From: Brachionus manjavacas
Taxonomy: Eukaryota > Rotifera > Eurotatoria > Ploima > Brachionidae
Direction of reading: 5' to 3'
DNA: 64,000 nt
Assembly (NCBI GenBank): GCA_019054805.1
Contig: JAHQIY010000006.1
Span: forward strand, 372,001-436,000
Shown one piece after another: positions 22,432-34,476 of this stretch (position 1 is its first letter; every line of letters begins with the position of its first letter). The notes beneath the pieces are model-generated. The model was not told the origin of the DNA. It made no database searches and was given only the letters and a program-made list of their open reading frames with translations. The position numbers were made by a program, and so were the translations under genes.

Positions 22432-23564
22432 GTTAAAACTCGAAACAATGTGTTGAATTGAATTTTTTCTTTGAATACTTGAACAAAAAGTTTTGAAATT
22501 TTTTTAAAAAATTTCAAATTTTGAAATCATAAAATTTTAATTTATTTTTTCTAATTAAAAAAAACTTTGGAATAAAAATCTATGCTGAAAAATATACTTG
22601 TTTTATACACACTTTGTCCGAAAAGAAAAGAATCAAATCAATGGCTTTAAAAAAAAACCTTTTTTGTTTGTAAAAAATTTGTATACATAAGTTCAAATTT
22701 AATTATAAAAATTATTTAATAAAATCAAAACTAACTGTATTTTAAATAAAAATTAAAGATTGTTCAATTTTATTGCATGTGACCAATTGACTTAAATGAA
22801 ATTGGTTTTATTTCAAAAAATTAATATTCTAATAGAGAAAAAAATCCGGGTAGAAATTTTTTTTATGGGCATGTCAATAAAGGAATTTTTAAAGAAAATG
22901 AATAGAAAGAGTTTTTAATTTTTTCATTGATTTTTTAGAATTTAAAGTCAATTTAATCAATTATTTCATCGATAGGTTTAAAAACCAATCTAAAAAAATC
23001 CAAGTCAATTCCTTGTCTTTTTGCCTCTCGTCTTTTTTAGTTAATTTAAGTTTGTTACTCTTTTTTTGTTCTCCTCATTTCGGTGAAATTAAGAAGCTGA
23101 TTTTAGAAAATCTTCTTTAATAAATTCAAGCAGAGATCATCTTCATATTGCTATTTATCAAGTCTTTCGACCAAATAGACAAGTCAAGTCGACTTGACTT
23201 GACTTGTCGAGATAATTTTTTTTCGGTTCAATGAAATTTAAGACTAACCGGTCACATTCAAAATGTTTTACATTATTATTATTTTATTTCAATGAACGCC
23301 TTAAAGGTGATTTAATAAAAATGTTATAAATAAGACAAAGTTTTAGTGTTTTCTAAAAAAACAAAATAAAATATTTATTTTATATTATTAAGTATTTTAT
23401 TATAAAAAAGTATGTTTTATTGTCTTTTGATAAAATTTTTATTTTATTTGTAAAAAAACTTCATAAAGACCAAATGAAAGACAAATGCGATGAGTATTTG
23501 GAGTTTAGAGGTTTTTTAAGATAAATTTTTTTAGAGCAAAAAAATTATTTTTTAAAAATATTTC
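22432..23564. other. Intergenic AT-rich region
   Basis: No gene seen. One short AAGTC/GACTT palindrome lies at about 23158-23206 (CAAGTCAAGTCGACTTGACT), probably a collapsed end of a hAT MITE. Confidence 0.5.
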
Positions 23565-24895
23565 CAGTCCTGCTACGATAAGTGTCTCCTTGGTGATTTT
23601 ACATAAATTTACGTCAAATAATGTTAATTAACGTGAAAAAGGGAAATAAAGGTAAATTTACAAAAGTTATTTTACGAAATATTACGTTAATTAATGTTAT
23701 TTAATGTTAATTTACGCTATTTTACAAATTTAACTAAAATCTTGAATTTCAAAAAAAAATAATTTTACTTAAACAATAACTATGTCTATAGTAGCGGAGG
23801 AATCTCGTAATTTTACCAATGGAGTGTAAAATATAAAAAAATCTTTCCCTCATCTTGGCAGCCAGAGTTGAAGAAAAATCTAGGCGAGTTTTTCACCACC
23901 ATCTGTGTCAAGGTCAACGCATTAAGATCCGAACTTAGGCAAGCAAAAGCAGAGATTGACGCACTAACAAAGGAAAAGAAATAATTTAGTAACTTGTTCC
24001 AGATGTCAACTGATGTGTCTAATGAACAAAATCAGTAAGCTAAGGTACAAAAAGCCAATGTATTGTCAATCTTTACAGATGAAATCAAGGAGCAAAAAGT
24101 GTATACATTACTATTAGAGGGGTTGAGGTGTGCAATAGTGAGAGTAGGAGAGTGTCACAAAAAAAAGAAGAAAAAGTAGAGACCACTCTCGATGCATTGG
24201 GCATCAAGGACCTAAACATAAAGGGTAAAACCCGTAGAATCACCAAATTTGACCAAAAGGTAGGACAAGAGTCCCAGTGGATACAATCCATGTCCAACTG
24301 AGTAACAAAGAGGAGCAATAGAGAGTATTGGATGCCTCAAGGAAACTGGTAAAGCGCCCGATGTTCAATGACATATTCATCAACAGAGAGCTAACCGTTA
24401 AAAATAGTCAGAGAGAAAACCAATGGAGACAAGAAAAAAGAAAGCAAACATCAGAGTTGGCATGGTTTGCAATTGATGGCAGACGATTTGGATATAATAA
24501 TAAATCAGCGTTCACATGGTGCATAAAGTTCATGGACGGTAGCAGACAAGTTTCTGAATTCCCGTGCTAATTTTTAAATTTAGATTATCACTCTCTTTTT
24601 AGTAACTAGAGTAGACTACTGAACACGATCCGGAGGTGGCACAATCCGGAGGAAACAGAGGGGCTCAGAAGAGAAGAATGCAAGTCACCTAATCCAGCAA
24701 GGAATACAAAATTAATATTATTTAATGTAAATTTACGTAATTTTACAAATTTTACCGTGAGACCAAAAAGGTCCAAATTTTCTTCTATTGTTTTAATTTC
24801 GGTAAAATAACTCAAAAAATTAGTTTTTTTATAAATTTTAGGTGGATATTAAGATAAAGGTAAATTTTCGTTAATTAACGTAGATTTCGTTTTTT
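23565..24895. mobile_element. Partial TACGTAA-type mariner-like element with LINE insert
   Basis: The left end CAGTCCTGCTACGATAAGTG strongly resembles the terminus of the 7199 element (CAGTGCTGCTACGATACC). TTTACG/ACGTTAATTAACGT motifs follow (23600-23720), with similar motifs near 24720-24770 and 24850-24890. No matching right terminus is found, so the element is truncated. A LINE ORF1 piece sits in the middle. Confidence 0.45.
23870..24570 (+). pseudogene. LINE ORF1 fragment
   Basis: A coiled-coil start ('LRSELRQAKAEIDALTKEKK'), a middle with 'ETTLDALGIKDLNIKGKTR', and a tail 'VLDASRKLVKRPMFNDIFIN' then 'RELTVKNSQRENQWRQEKRK'. The order is typical of ORF1 (nucleic-acid binding) of CR1/L2-like LINEs, with stops between pieces. 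A matching antisense scrap lies at about 47.30-47.44 kb. Confidence 0.6.
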
Positions 24896-24934
24896 TAAAA
24901 GGTTAAAAAAAGTTAAAAAAAGTAATATACTGTT

Positions 24935-26560
24935 TTCATTTTCCCCTATGCAGCCTATTTGCTTTGTTCTAGCGTCTAGATCAACACCTAAAATGAAACT
25001 TCTCCTTTTTTTATTAACAGTTTTAGAAAGCTCAAATTCAGAAGCACATTGGGTGGATTATAAAGACTAAATACAACTAATTCATTATTCTTTCCTAAAT
25101 TCAGTTTTATTAAAAAGAGTTCGGAATTGAATTCCTAATAAGAAAAATCTTGTATATATTCAATTCATTCTTTAATTAAAATAGCTACTCCTCCTCCATA
25201 CTTGTTGCGTGGTTTAGATAAGAACTGATAATTGTCAAAATCAAGATAAAAATTTGCCTCACTCAAATCTATCTTTAATTCATTGAGCAAAACAATGTCG
25301 GGACATTTTTGAGCTAAAAAATTTCCTAAGAGATGAACCCTACTAGGTAAGTGAAGACAATTCCAGTGTGTAATTACTTACCTGTTCTAATATGAAAATT
25401 GACTTTTTTGATTTTTTTTCCATGTTATATTTGAGTTTGATTGTTTTAGTAAAAAATCTCTGTTATTTTAATCTGAATTGTGTCCAACATTATTGTCTTA
25501 AAATACGCCATTTAGTTCAATATTTCCTTATCATTAGCTTGATCTTTTAGTTTTTTCGATTCAGCTGTTTGTGAATTGTCGGATTCTGAAACGCGCTTAC
25601 CATTTTTATTTAAAAATTTAAGTATCAAAAAGTTTGCTGATGATACAACAATAAGTATTTCTGAAAAAGACCTTGAAACAGCTTTGATAAAATTAAATGT
25701 TACAACAAAAAATTTAAATGAATGGTGTATTTTTAACAAAATTGATATAAACTGGTCAAAAACTTTTTGCATGATTTTTGAAAATAGAAAAAAAGTATAT
25801 CCAGATAAGATTAGAGTAGGTAATGAGGACATATAAGTTGTAAAGGAAATCTGTTTATTAGGTTTCATAATTGATCAAGATCTAAATTTTACTAAATTTT
25901 GATTTTGATTAGCTTACTTGTTTAAACATTAGTAACAAGGTATTTTGTTGACTTTATAGATTAATCCCTAAATATTTCGAGATTTCAGTTGTTCAGAATC
26001 TTTATTTAGATTAACTGATTGAACTGGAATATTCATCCTGTTTTGACTGGACTGTGACGTCAAAAGAGGTTCCTCATTTATTGACTCATTATTTGGGAAT
26101 TTTGAGGTTTTGGTTATCATGTCCAAAATGTTTGTTTCTATTTAAGAAATTTCTTCTTCTTCTTCTTGAATCGCTAGTTCGCTATAGACGATTTTTGCTC
26201 GTTCAATCGATTTAAGCCTCTCAGCTAAAGAGCACTTCTGGGTCAAATGTCCTTTTTGATTACAGTTTTGTAAGCTTGGTTCTTAGCAGGAAATCTAGCA
26301 ATGTTGTGCCCTTCACCATTACAAAAAAAGCAATTTTATTTCTGTCCAGTAATTGAAATTACGCACTTTAATCCGTATAGAACTGTATTGAACTGATTTT
26401 TTTTAAATCAGTAATGATTGAACCTTCACGCCATTGCTAGTATTTAGCTTACTTAATTGATCATCTAAACTCGTAAGCCTATATTCCATTAATTTCTCAT
26501 AATTAATTAGGAAATAATTCCCATCTTTTTAAATTTATAACAAATTTCTTTATTTTCCAT
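24935..26560 (-). mobile_element. Inverted second copy of the LINE, interrupted
   Basis: The minus strand repeats the 18.4-19.4 kb LINE: from right to left an ORF1 region with zinc-knuckle-like text ('FFCNGEGHNIARF', 'CNQKGHLTQKCSLAER' near 26210-26330), a Glu-rich section, then the endonuclease start ending near 24940 with the 'GDLNARTKQIG' equivalent. The reverse transcriptase is missing. At 25592-25905 a piece of another LINE is inserted. Confidence 0.75.
25592..25905 (+). pseudogene. LINE RT fragment inserted in another LINE
   Basis: The plus-strand frame reads 'IKKFADDTTISISEKDLETA' (FADD box) and '...NEWCIFNKIDINWSKTFCM', a typical polymerase thumb region, followed by 'LLGFIIDQDLNF'. 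The sequence differs clearly from the surrounding LINE and cuts its minus-strand ORF1 between DNA that is continuous in the 18.4-kb copy. Only about 310 bp is present, without a tail. Confidence 0.65.
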
Positions 26561-27586
26561 TTTAAAAATTATTAGCAAATTAATTAATTATACAATAGTA
26601 AGTGAGAAAAAAATTAATTAGTTCACATATAAAAAAAGCGCACAAAAAAATTCACATATTTTTGTGCTCTAACTTAAGAAAATTTTTTAAATAACGAATT
26701 TTAGTGATCTTCAGTTCACATTTTAATGTTGCGCAAGGCAAATTTAATGACTACAAAGAAAAATAATCGGCTATTTTGCGTCAAAATTTATTAACAATTG
26801 TAACTTTAACTTATACTGTAATCGAGTAAATAATATTATTAATTTAATTTTTATTAAATTTTGTAAAATATTTTCAAATTTTGACATTTGTTATAAACAA
26901 TTTGATCTTTTTTTATTCTTTTTTTGAATAAATGAGTTCATTGAAAGAGTTTGGCACCAGGCGTTCAAATGAATTAATATAAATATACTTTTTTATTTTA
27001 TATTTTATTCTGAATAAGCTCTAGTTCGGTACAGAAAACAAATAAATAAATTATCTAGTGGAAAATCAAAATAAAAAGTTTCACGGTCGCAGAGGCTTAA
27101 CGTTTTTTTTTACATTTTTAATAAGAAATGAGGGTGTTTTATATTGTGTATTTTTCATTCGAAATTTAATAGAGATGAAATTTTTTTTTTTGAAGGAAAA
27201 AGGTGTAAAGTAAAATTCAGACAATTAAAAATAAATTCATCCAAAATAATTTGAGATTTAAAAAAATTGTTGTGATTTACACCCGGTGTTGTTTTTTCAG
27301 AATATTGATGGGTGTAGATTTGGACATAAGTTCTATTTACAAAAAAAATTAAAAATAAGAAATAGATTAATTTCGCATAAATTTTTCTAAAATACTAAAA
27401 TACAATAACATTGATGTTAAACGAAAAGCATCGAATAAATCATTTAAAAGAAAGAGATTTAATTTATCTATGAAAAGCTTGCACATTATGAAATAAAAAA
27501 TAATATAGACGACGCGATCCAGCACGTGACTATTTTTTAAATTAATTTTGTTTAATTTTTTTTTTTTTTAAAGTAAAAATAGAAAA
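26561..27586. other. Intergenic region upstream of threonine aldolase
   Basis: AT-rich DNA. A lone LINE 3' tail lies at about 27003-27055 (GTTCGGTACAGAAAACAAAT then AAATA units), an extreme 5' truncation. Otherwise nothing recognisable. The aldolase promoter should be here but shows no assignable motif. Confidence 0.5.
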
Positions 27587-30500
27587 ATGCAAGAAACTTT
27601 AATTGAAATGCGAAGTGATACCTTCACAAAGCCAACACCTGATATGCTTCAGGATATGATCAAAGCTGAAGTTGGCGATTCGGTCTATGAAGAAGACCCG
27701 ACTGTAATAAGTAAATTTGGAATAAAAATTTAATAAAAAAGATCTAATTTTGTCCAGAACTGGAGCAAATTGTGAGTGATTTATTTGGCAAAGAAGCAGC
27801 TCTTTTTATGCCATCAGGAACCATGGCCAATTTAGCCGCTGTAATGACACATTGCAATGAACGCGGTTGTGACATCATTGTAGGAGACAATAGTCATTTT
27901 AATTTATGGGAACAAGGCAATTTAAGCCAAATTGGAGGCATTTACTGCAAACAAATCAGAAACAATGAAGATGGAACTTTTGATTTGGAAAAATTTGAAT
28001 CTATGATTTCAGACCACACTGATTGTCATTGTTCCACAACAAAAGCAGTTTGCATTGAAAACACTCACAACCAGTGTGGAGGTAGAGTTCTGCCTACAAG
28101 CTTTATTGAGAATCTTCGTCAAATATGCAACCGCTATGATATCATGATACATTTAGATGGTTCGCGAGTAATGAATGCATCAATAGCTAGTGGAAAAAGT
28201 GTCAAAGAGCTTTGTCTTCACTGCGATTCAATCAATTTTTGCTTCTCCAAAGGCCTAGGGGCTCCCGTGGGCAGTGCTCTGATTGGGACTAAAAAATTTA
28301 TAGAAAGAGCGAAACGAGTCCGTAAGGCTCTGGGTGGAGCAATGAGACAAGTTGGCTTGTTGGCAGCGGCCTGTTTGCACGCGCTAGAAAGAGCGCAGCA
28401 GAATTTGACCAAGGACCATGAAAATGCGAAAAGATTAGCTAATGGAATTAGCACAGGTAGTGCAGTTCAGCTAGATAACAAAGTAGAAACAAATATAGTT
28501 CATTTAAAACTTCATCCGCGCATCAAAATGGCAGATTTTATTCAAAGACTTGCTATGGTAATTAAAAAATTTGATTAAATAATCCAAACACTACAAATTA
28601 GAGTTTATTTCAAAACTATTAATTAGGAATAATTTCATATAATTTAATTTAATTTTTAATTAGATGTTTAATTATTTTTAATCTTTAGACTGAGGGAAAA
28701 TTGGTTTAGAACCAGACCATAATTTTTTAGTTTTTTAAGAGAAATTTTTAGGACACGTAACAAAAAAATTCATCTGTATTTTATTGTTAAAAAAATAATC
28801 CAAGAAGGACAATCAAATTTTTCATATTGATTGTGTTCTTACTCTTTTAACTAGTTAATTCTATAGTGAATTATTTTAAAAAGCTATCGGACTTGGTCAC
28901 AGACTTGGCGAACAACACTTACGAAAATTTTTTTCCAGAAAATTAGAGAATTGTTATTTTTATTTTTAGACTTTTTAAATCAATAAGCAGAATTTGAAAT
29001 TTTTTTAAATTTTATATTTAAATTTCACTAAATAAAAAAATAATAAAAAATTTATCGACAATGATTATGAAAATATCGAAAAAAATAAAAAACCTCAAGT
29101 CAAAGTTTTGAATTGACTTTGACTTGAGGTTTTTATTTTATGACCATCTCTGATTAAGAGTTTCATTTTTATATTTGGACATTAATGTTGAAATTTTTAC
29201 TGAAAATTCATCTGATTTTAGTCATTTTTCCAGTCTAAATCAAGTCTTAACTCGTGGTTTTTTACAACTCCAATTTACAAATATAATTTAATCACAGATA
29301 CAGTGTTTTTTCAAAATTTATTTTTTATTAAAATATGGCTTCTCCAGTACCAACATTTTCTTTTTGTGTTAGCGGTTTGGCTTAAAAAAAAATTATAAAA
29401 ATTAATTTGTAATTAGAATTAAATTATTCTAGTTAATCTTAGTTATCCTAGTAAGCGGATTAAAAAAGATTAAACTAAATTAAAATAAATTAAATATCTG
29501 TTATCGCAAAGATTTTAAACCGGCGAAATTTCACAGTATCGCCCTTTTTATCAAATTAGCCCATTTAATTAACAAAATTATCCTTAAATAAAATCATCGA
29601 TAAATTTGAAAAAAAATCAAGTAAATTTTCAATTTATTCTTAAGAAATTAAAAAAAAAAATTATTTTTTGATAAATTATTACAGATATAGATTTTAGACC
29701 TAAAAAGATACAACTAAAAATTTTGGTTAAGTTTGGTTTTGGTTAAATTTTGGTATATTATAGAAGCTAATCTTTGGTTGCCAAAAAAATATTTTTTCAA
29801 GAATAATATAATATAAAATTCAAGAAAAAAACATTTTTTTTCTTATCGTTATTTATGTATAATCCGCTTGGCGCCAATTTAAATAAAAAATAAAAAAAAA
29901 ATTTTTAAGTTTTGAAGTGAGGTTATTTGTGAAAACATGAAATTGAATTTTGAATATTGTAATGAAACTGTTTGCTAGCAGAACTTTTTTTTCTTCTTAT
30001 TCACTCACCTACCTTACATCGCCCTTGAGGTGTCCATTGAAGGGTTCTTTTTGGTATCCGTGTTTCATTGAGCATATGCATTGAGTCAATGGCTTAGATT
30101 CACAGCCGTTCATCAGTGTTGCCTTAACTAAAGCGTTGTACAGTCTAAGTTTTTGATGTAAATAGTTGATTTCCATGCTGGTCGTAATCTGGCAAAGGCA
30201 CTCTTTGCTTTAGCAAGTCTATTCTTAATGTTTCTGTGTGTTCTTAAGTATGTGCATTCGCTTAAACACTCGATTTTTTAAACATCGATGGTGATCAAGT
30301 TATCCATTTTGGTGTTTATGCACATAACTTGCTTTGGTCTCATTAATTTCGAGTTCAGCTTGATTAGCGTTGTTTGCCAAATACTGCTTCTTGATTTGTA
30401 TATGTGTTTTTTTTAGTTTTAGGAATAGTATGGGAAAGAGAAGGCACCCTTGTCTGAATCCTGTTCAAACCTTGAAGCTCTCGGTTAGTCCTTTTCCAGA

Positions 30501-33500
30501 ATCACATTAAACTCGAATTTCTCGTAGAAGAGTTTTTTAAAATTAATTCTCTTCTGTGGCAGGCCATAAGATCTTAATATGGCCCACAATTAATATGCTA
30601 TTGTGTGTGCAGAGTTGGTCAAAAGTCTAAGTCTAGTCTGGACTTTAAATTAAATTTTGTTTTTTTGAAGTTAAGTTAAAACTAAAATTCTTTTATCAAA
30701 ATTTTTATATTAAATAAAATTTAGTTCTCGAATTTTAATGTTTTTAAATTAAACTTTATCATTTTATCATTGAGTCGACTCAAGTCAAAATCAGACTTTG
30801 ACTATAAAATTTTTTGAAGTCAAAGTCTGATCAGACTGATGTTACTGAATTAGTAATTTTAGAAATAGTCAACATTCTTCTTACATTTTAATATTTTAAG
30901 TACCACTGTCTTTCAGCACCAGCAGTGTCTCCTATTTAAATCAAATTAGAAAGTATGCCACTCTCACATCAAGTCCATACCATTGTTTTAAGACAAACTT
31001 AAGAAATTTAAAATGAGCACTAGAGCATCTGAATAATAATAATTAAAAAAAAAACGAATAAAATTTAAATATTTTAATTTTTAAATTGAAATTGTTTGAT
31101 TTTAGTTTCCAATAATTTTTCTTCTAAAAAATTATAAAAACAAAAACAAAACTAAATTTTAAATACATATTCTTTAAAAATTTAAACTATTATTTTAGAC
31201 TTCCATAAATTTACAATTTAGTTTCTTCTTGTCATGTAATTATTAGGATCCATGGCCTGGGATCATTTAAAGCTTGATTTTGTGCTACATGATCATCGAG
31301 CCATTATTCTAAAGAACTTTTTTTACTTGAGAATAATGGCTCGATGATCTTTAGAAACTTTATTTGAATGAGAATACAAAACAAAAATCTTATTAATTTT
31401 TTTAAAAAATGAAGCTTAAATTAAAATCTTTTTACTTTTTTAAGCTTAACAAACTATAAAAAACTTTATCGGAATTTTGATTATGAAAATATTTCGGTCA
31501 AGATTTCATTTTTTTAAATAAAAACTCAAATGTATCAAAAAAAAATCATTATATGGAGTTTATAGTAGTTATGCTGAAATTATAATATTAATTAACAAGC
31601 ATTTAGAAATTGAAAGTAAAATAATCAAAAAAAATTATGATATTTTAATTTTTTTAAATTTTAAACAGACTTGTGCAAAAGTTTAAAAATATTTTATTTT
31701 AAAGTCCTTTCAAAGAGGTCCTACTAGAACAATGACCCCATTTTTTTTGCAAAGCCAAAATACTTTCAAAAGTTTTAATATATCATTTAGTTTGAATTTT
31801 TCTCTATTTTTTGAAAATTAAATTAGTTTTTATCCAAAATTTATATTTTTCGTGAAATTGAATATTTTTATATTTTTAAAAACCTGACTCTCTACTGACC
31901 CCCAATTTTATATGACTGACCCCCAAAAATGGGGGTCAAGTGAGTTGAATTCTCTTAAAAGTCATTATTAAAAGTCATTTGAATGAATTTTTTAAAAAAT
32001 AAGAGGGTTTCTAAAAAAGAGTGAAAATAATAAAAAATCATAGTAGTTATGTGATAATTTGATATAATATTTTGCGAATGATCGATTTCGTGAGAAGCAC
32101 TTTTATTTTAAGAATATTTAAAAAAATTAAATCTTAATTTTTATTAGATTCCACTTTAAAAAGATATGTACTTATTTTAACATATTAATGCTGCTTGAAA
32201 TAAAAATATCCTTTTTTAACGAATCTTAAATAAAGTGTCGATTGTGCCCCCGTTTCTTTTAATCAGAAAACATTTTTTATTGTTGATTTAATATTTTTTT
32301 TAGTTTGTACCAAAAAATCGATTGTCACAAATAAAAAAATAAAATAATAATTTAGCTAATAGAAAATAAAAGCATAGCCTGTGAAATTAAAACCACTTAT
32401 CATGCATAAAAAATAAAGAAAATATGTACAGCTTTAGATTAGAAAATTGCAAAAATTTTTATTTTTTTAAACTTAAGTGTATTTTAATAAAAAATTCAAT
32501 TACTCAGACATTTTTGTAATATGTTTCCAAAAAAAAAATTAAATCAAAATTAATTTACACGAAAAACTGCTGATTTTTTTTTTAATTCTTCATCAATTAT
32601 TTTCAAATTTAGAGTCAAATTTAAAACTGATTTATGTCTTTGAGAGTATATCAATCTCTTTGCCTATAATACCTTATATCTTAGTTATCAAAAAGGATAT
32701 GTTCAATGAATAAAAGTAAACAATGGGCCAGAAACTAGAAGCATCTAATCATCTAATTCGAAGTAAATGAAAGATCAGGTCTTTAAAAAAAATTAAAAAA
32801 GATGGATTGTATTAATATTATTTGGATTAATTTGGTTTAATCTAGAAAGAATTTAAAAAAAAATTATTGTTCACTATTATTTAAATTCTCAAAAATATAG
32901 TGTCCAAGATTGAAGTCTCTAAAATGATCTCTTAAAAAAGGATCCTCATGAATCAATTTTTTCAATAAAATAAGCATGTTTGTTACCATATAAAGAAAAA
33001 ATATCTCTAATAAAAGTTAAATTAAAATTTTTTGATAGTGTTTAAAAATGTCATCGGGGTAATTCTTCGCTTTAATCTAAGCATAAATTTTAACAAAATA
33101 TCAGAGTTGTTTAAAAGTGACAAGTCTCAAGTCAAGTCCAAGTCCGGGCTTTAAATTTTGAATACTGAAGAAGAATTGTGAATACTTTTATGATAAAATT
33201 GCAAAAAAAATTCTGAAATATGGATTAGACAACCCAAGAGAATAAATTTTTTGATATAAAGCCTGATCTAGCAAATTTGAAAAAAAAGTATACTTTTTTA
33301 AAACTTGGACTTTTGAAAAAATTTCAAAAAAAAGTACATACTTTATTTTGAGACTGTGCAAAATATTTTTTTCAGGTTTTTATTAAAATAAATAAAAAGA
33401 ATCTCTTAAAATTCAAAATAGTTAATTAGAAAATGGAAGCGTCATTTAAAAATGTCAATGGAATAATTTTTGTCATAATTTAGACATTATTTAATTAGTG

Positions 33501-34388
33501 ACTTTTTTGATCTAAATTAGAAATTCTTTTTGTTCGATTTTCAAAGAAGAACTAATTATTTTAATATTTAAGTTAAATGAAATTTAAAGTTAATTAAAAA
33601 CTATTAAATATCTAAATTTTTATTGTTAAATTTTTATCAATTATCTATTGCTAAAATATAGACTTAGTTCTATTTTGAGTTTTTCGAGGTGATCAATGAA
33701 ATTTTTTTAAAAAATGTTTTTTATTTTTATCAGATCTTAAGGGTAAATAAAAAAATCTAAAAAAAGATTCGATGAAAAATAAATACTTCTCTGTATTTTA
33801 TTTTAATTTTGTAAATAATTCTGTATTTCGGCTCTAGAGCGGTTTCAAACGGCTCTAGATATTAAATTTTAAAATAAAATTGAATTTTAAAATTTTTTTA
33901 ATGAAGAGAAAAATAATATGGATTTAAATGTGAAGCAAAAGTCGTGATAAAACGTGATTTCCGCAAATTTAATTTTCTCCCAAATAACAGATGCCACTTT
34001 TTTCTAAAAATTAAATTTGTTATCTAATATATAGTCGTATGCCTTTAATTTTTGTTTTAATATCTAAATAAATCAAATCAGTTTAAAGTAGAATTTTAGA
34101 ACTTAATGTCTTTTAATTTAAACTAAATTCGGATTTAGGAATTTATGATTAATCTTTTAGTCAAAGGGATGAATTTTTATTTTCCTGATTTAAGCATTTA
34201 TTTTTGTCACACAATAGGTTGAAAACGATGAAGCTAATGAACTGAATGCCATAATCCGAGTAAACGCCGGAGAATGTGACTCAAAGACTGTAAGAATGCT
34301 GACAAATTTAAATGTTTCACCAGGAGATATCGATTTAGCAATCAAAAAAATCAATTATGTCATACAAAAATTTCAGCATACCATATAA
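27587..34388 (+). CDS. THA1: Threonine aldolase (PLP enzyme), 364 aa
   Basis: Cleaves L-threonine or L-allo-threonine to glycine and acetaldehyde using pyridoxal phosphate. Three exons: 27587-27710, 27758-28557 and 34218-34388. The joins read TVI-K-LEQ and LAM/VENDE. The first intron is 47 bp; the second is 5.66 kb. Family landmarks: '[14 protein letters not shown]' at the N-terminus, '[12 protein letters not shown]', '[15 protein letters not shown]' (phosphate loop), '[11 protein letters not shown]' (family usually LDGAR), the PLP lysine K206 in '[13 protein letters not shown]', and '[11 protein letters not shown]' (family usually LGGGMRQ). The last exon gives the C-terminal small domain ending '[18 protein letters not shown]'. 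Length is normal for the family. Without the distant exon the protein would lack its end, so that exon is required. Confidence 0.9.
29088..29138. repeat. Perfect hairpin with AAGTCAAAGT arms
   Basis: AACCTCAAGTCAAAGT and its exact reverse complement ACTTTGACTTGAGGTT are separated by about 10 bp. The AAGTCAAAG motif is that of the hAT MITE subterminal repeats, so this may be a collapsed MITE without its CAGAGTTG ends. Confidence 0.6.
30000..30600 (-). pseudogene. RTE/L2-like LINE reverse-transcriptase C-terminal fragment
   Basis: Minus-strand pieces in shifting frames read 'LEINETK', 'KNTQKH...', '[12 protein letters not shown]' and '[12 protein letters not shown]', then '[13 protein letters not shown]'. 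This order (thumb region with an N-K motif, a run of Ala/Arg helix, then the K-x-x-L...YG-C-E-S-W region) is that of the end of many LINE polymerases. It is badly frameshifted. Confidence 0.45.
30610..30838. mobile_element. Probable hAT-type MITE, degraded
   Basis: The left end CAGAGTTGGTCAAAAGTCTA and the right end, reading CAGTCTGATCAGACTTTGAC on the other strand, carry the same AAGTC repeats as the better copies. No 8-bp duplication can be matched, so the ends are approximate. Confidence 0.45.
31291..31349. repeat. Perfect 20-bp inverted repeat, 19-bp loop
   Basis: GATCATCGAGCCATTATTCT at 31291-31310 and its exact reverse complement at 31330-31349, inside the aldolase intron. It could form a strong hairpin in the pre-mRNA. 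It has no resemblance to the hAT or mariner ends seen here. Confidence 0.75.
33102..33358. mobile_element. hAT-type MITE with perfect TSD, one end worn
   Basis: It starts CAGAGTTGTTTAAAAGTGAC and ends GAGACTGTG, with a perfect 8-bp duplication CAAAATAT (33094-33101 and 33359-33366). The last ten bases of the right inverted repeat are deleted or changed. The interior shares AAGCCTGATCTAGCAAATTT with the piece at 51.0 kb. Confidence 0.8.
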
Positions 34389-34476
34389 TTTAAAGCTTTT
34401 TGAGCAATTATTTTTAGGCACATTGACTGTTATTTTATCTTTTTAATTTATTTTTAATTTTCAGATTTAAAAATAA
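34389..34476 (+). promoter_or_regulatory. 88-bp gap with acceptor-like site before opsin ATG
   Basis: Between the aldolase stop and the opsin ATG the only AATAAA overlaps the opsin start itself (34472-34477). A pyrimidine-rich stretch ending in TTTTCAG (AG at 34463-34464) lies 12 bp before the ATG. This fits a spliced-leader trans-splice acceptor in an operon-like pair; an ordinary unseen 5' exon is the alternative. Confidence 0.4.

Larger units (their letters stand above)
28558..34217 (+). other. Threonine aldolase intron 2 (5.66 kb)
   Basis: GTAATT donor after ATG (28555-28557) and CACAATAG acceptor before 34218. It holds a LINE fragment, hAT-type MITEs and several perfect hairpins, listed separately. 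28600-29080, 31360-31900 and 31950-33090 are AT-rich with nothing recognisable. Confidence 0.8.

Noticed and set aside
28218..28454. 78-codon minus-strand frame
   Set aside because: Shadow of the threonine aldolase exon 2.
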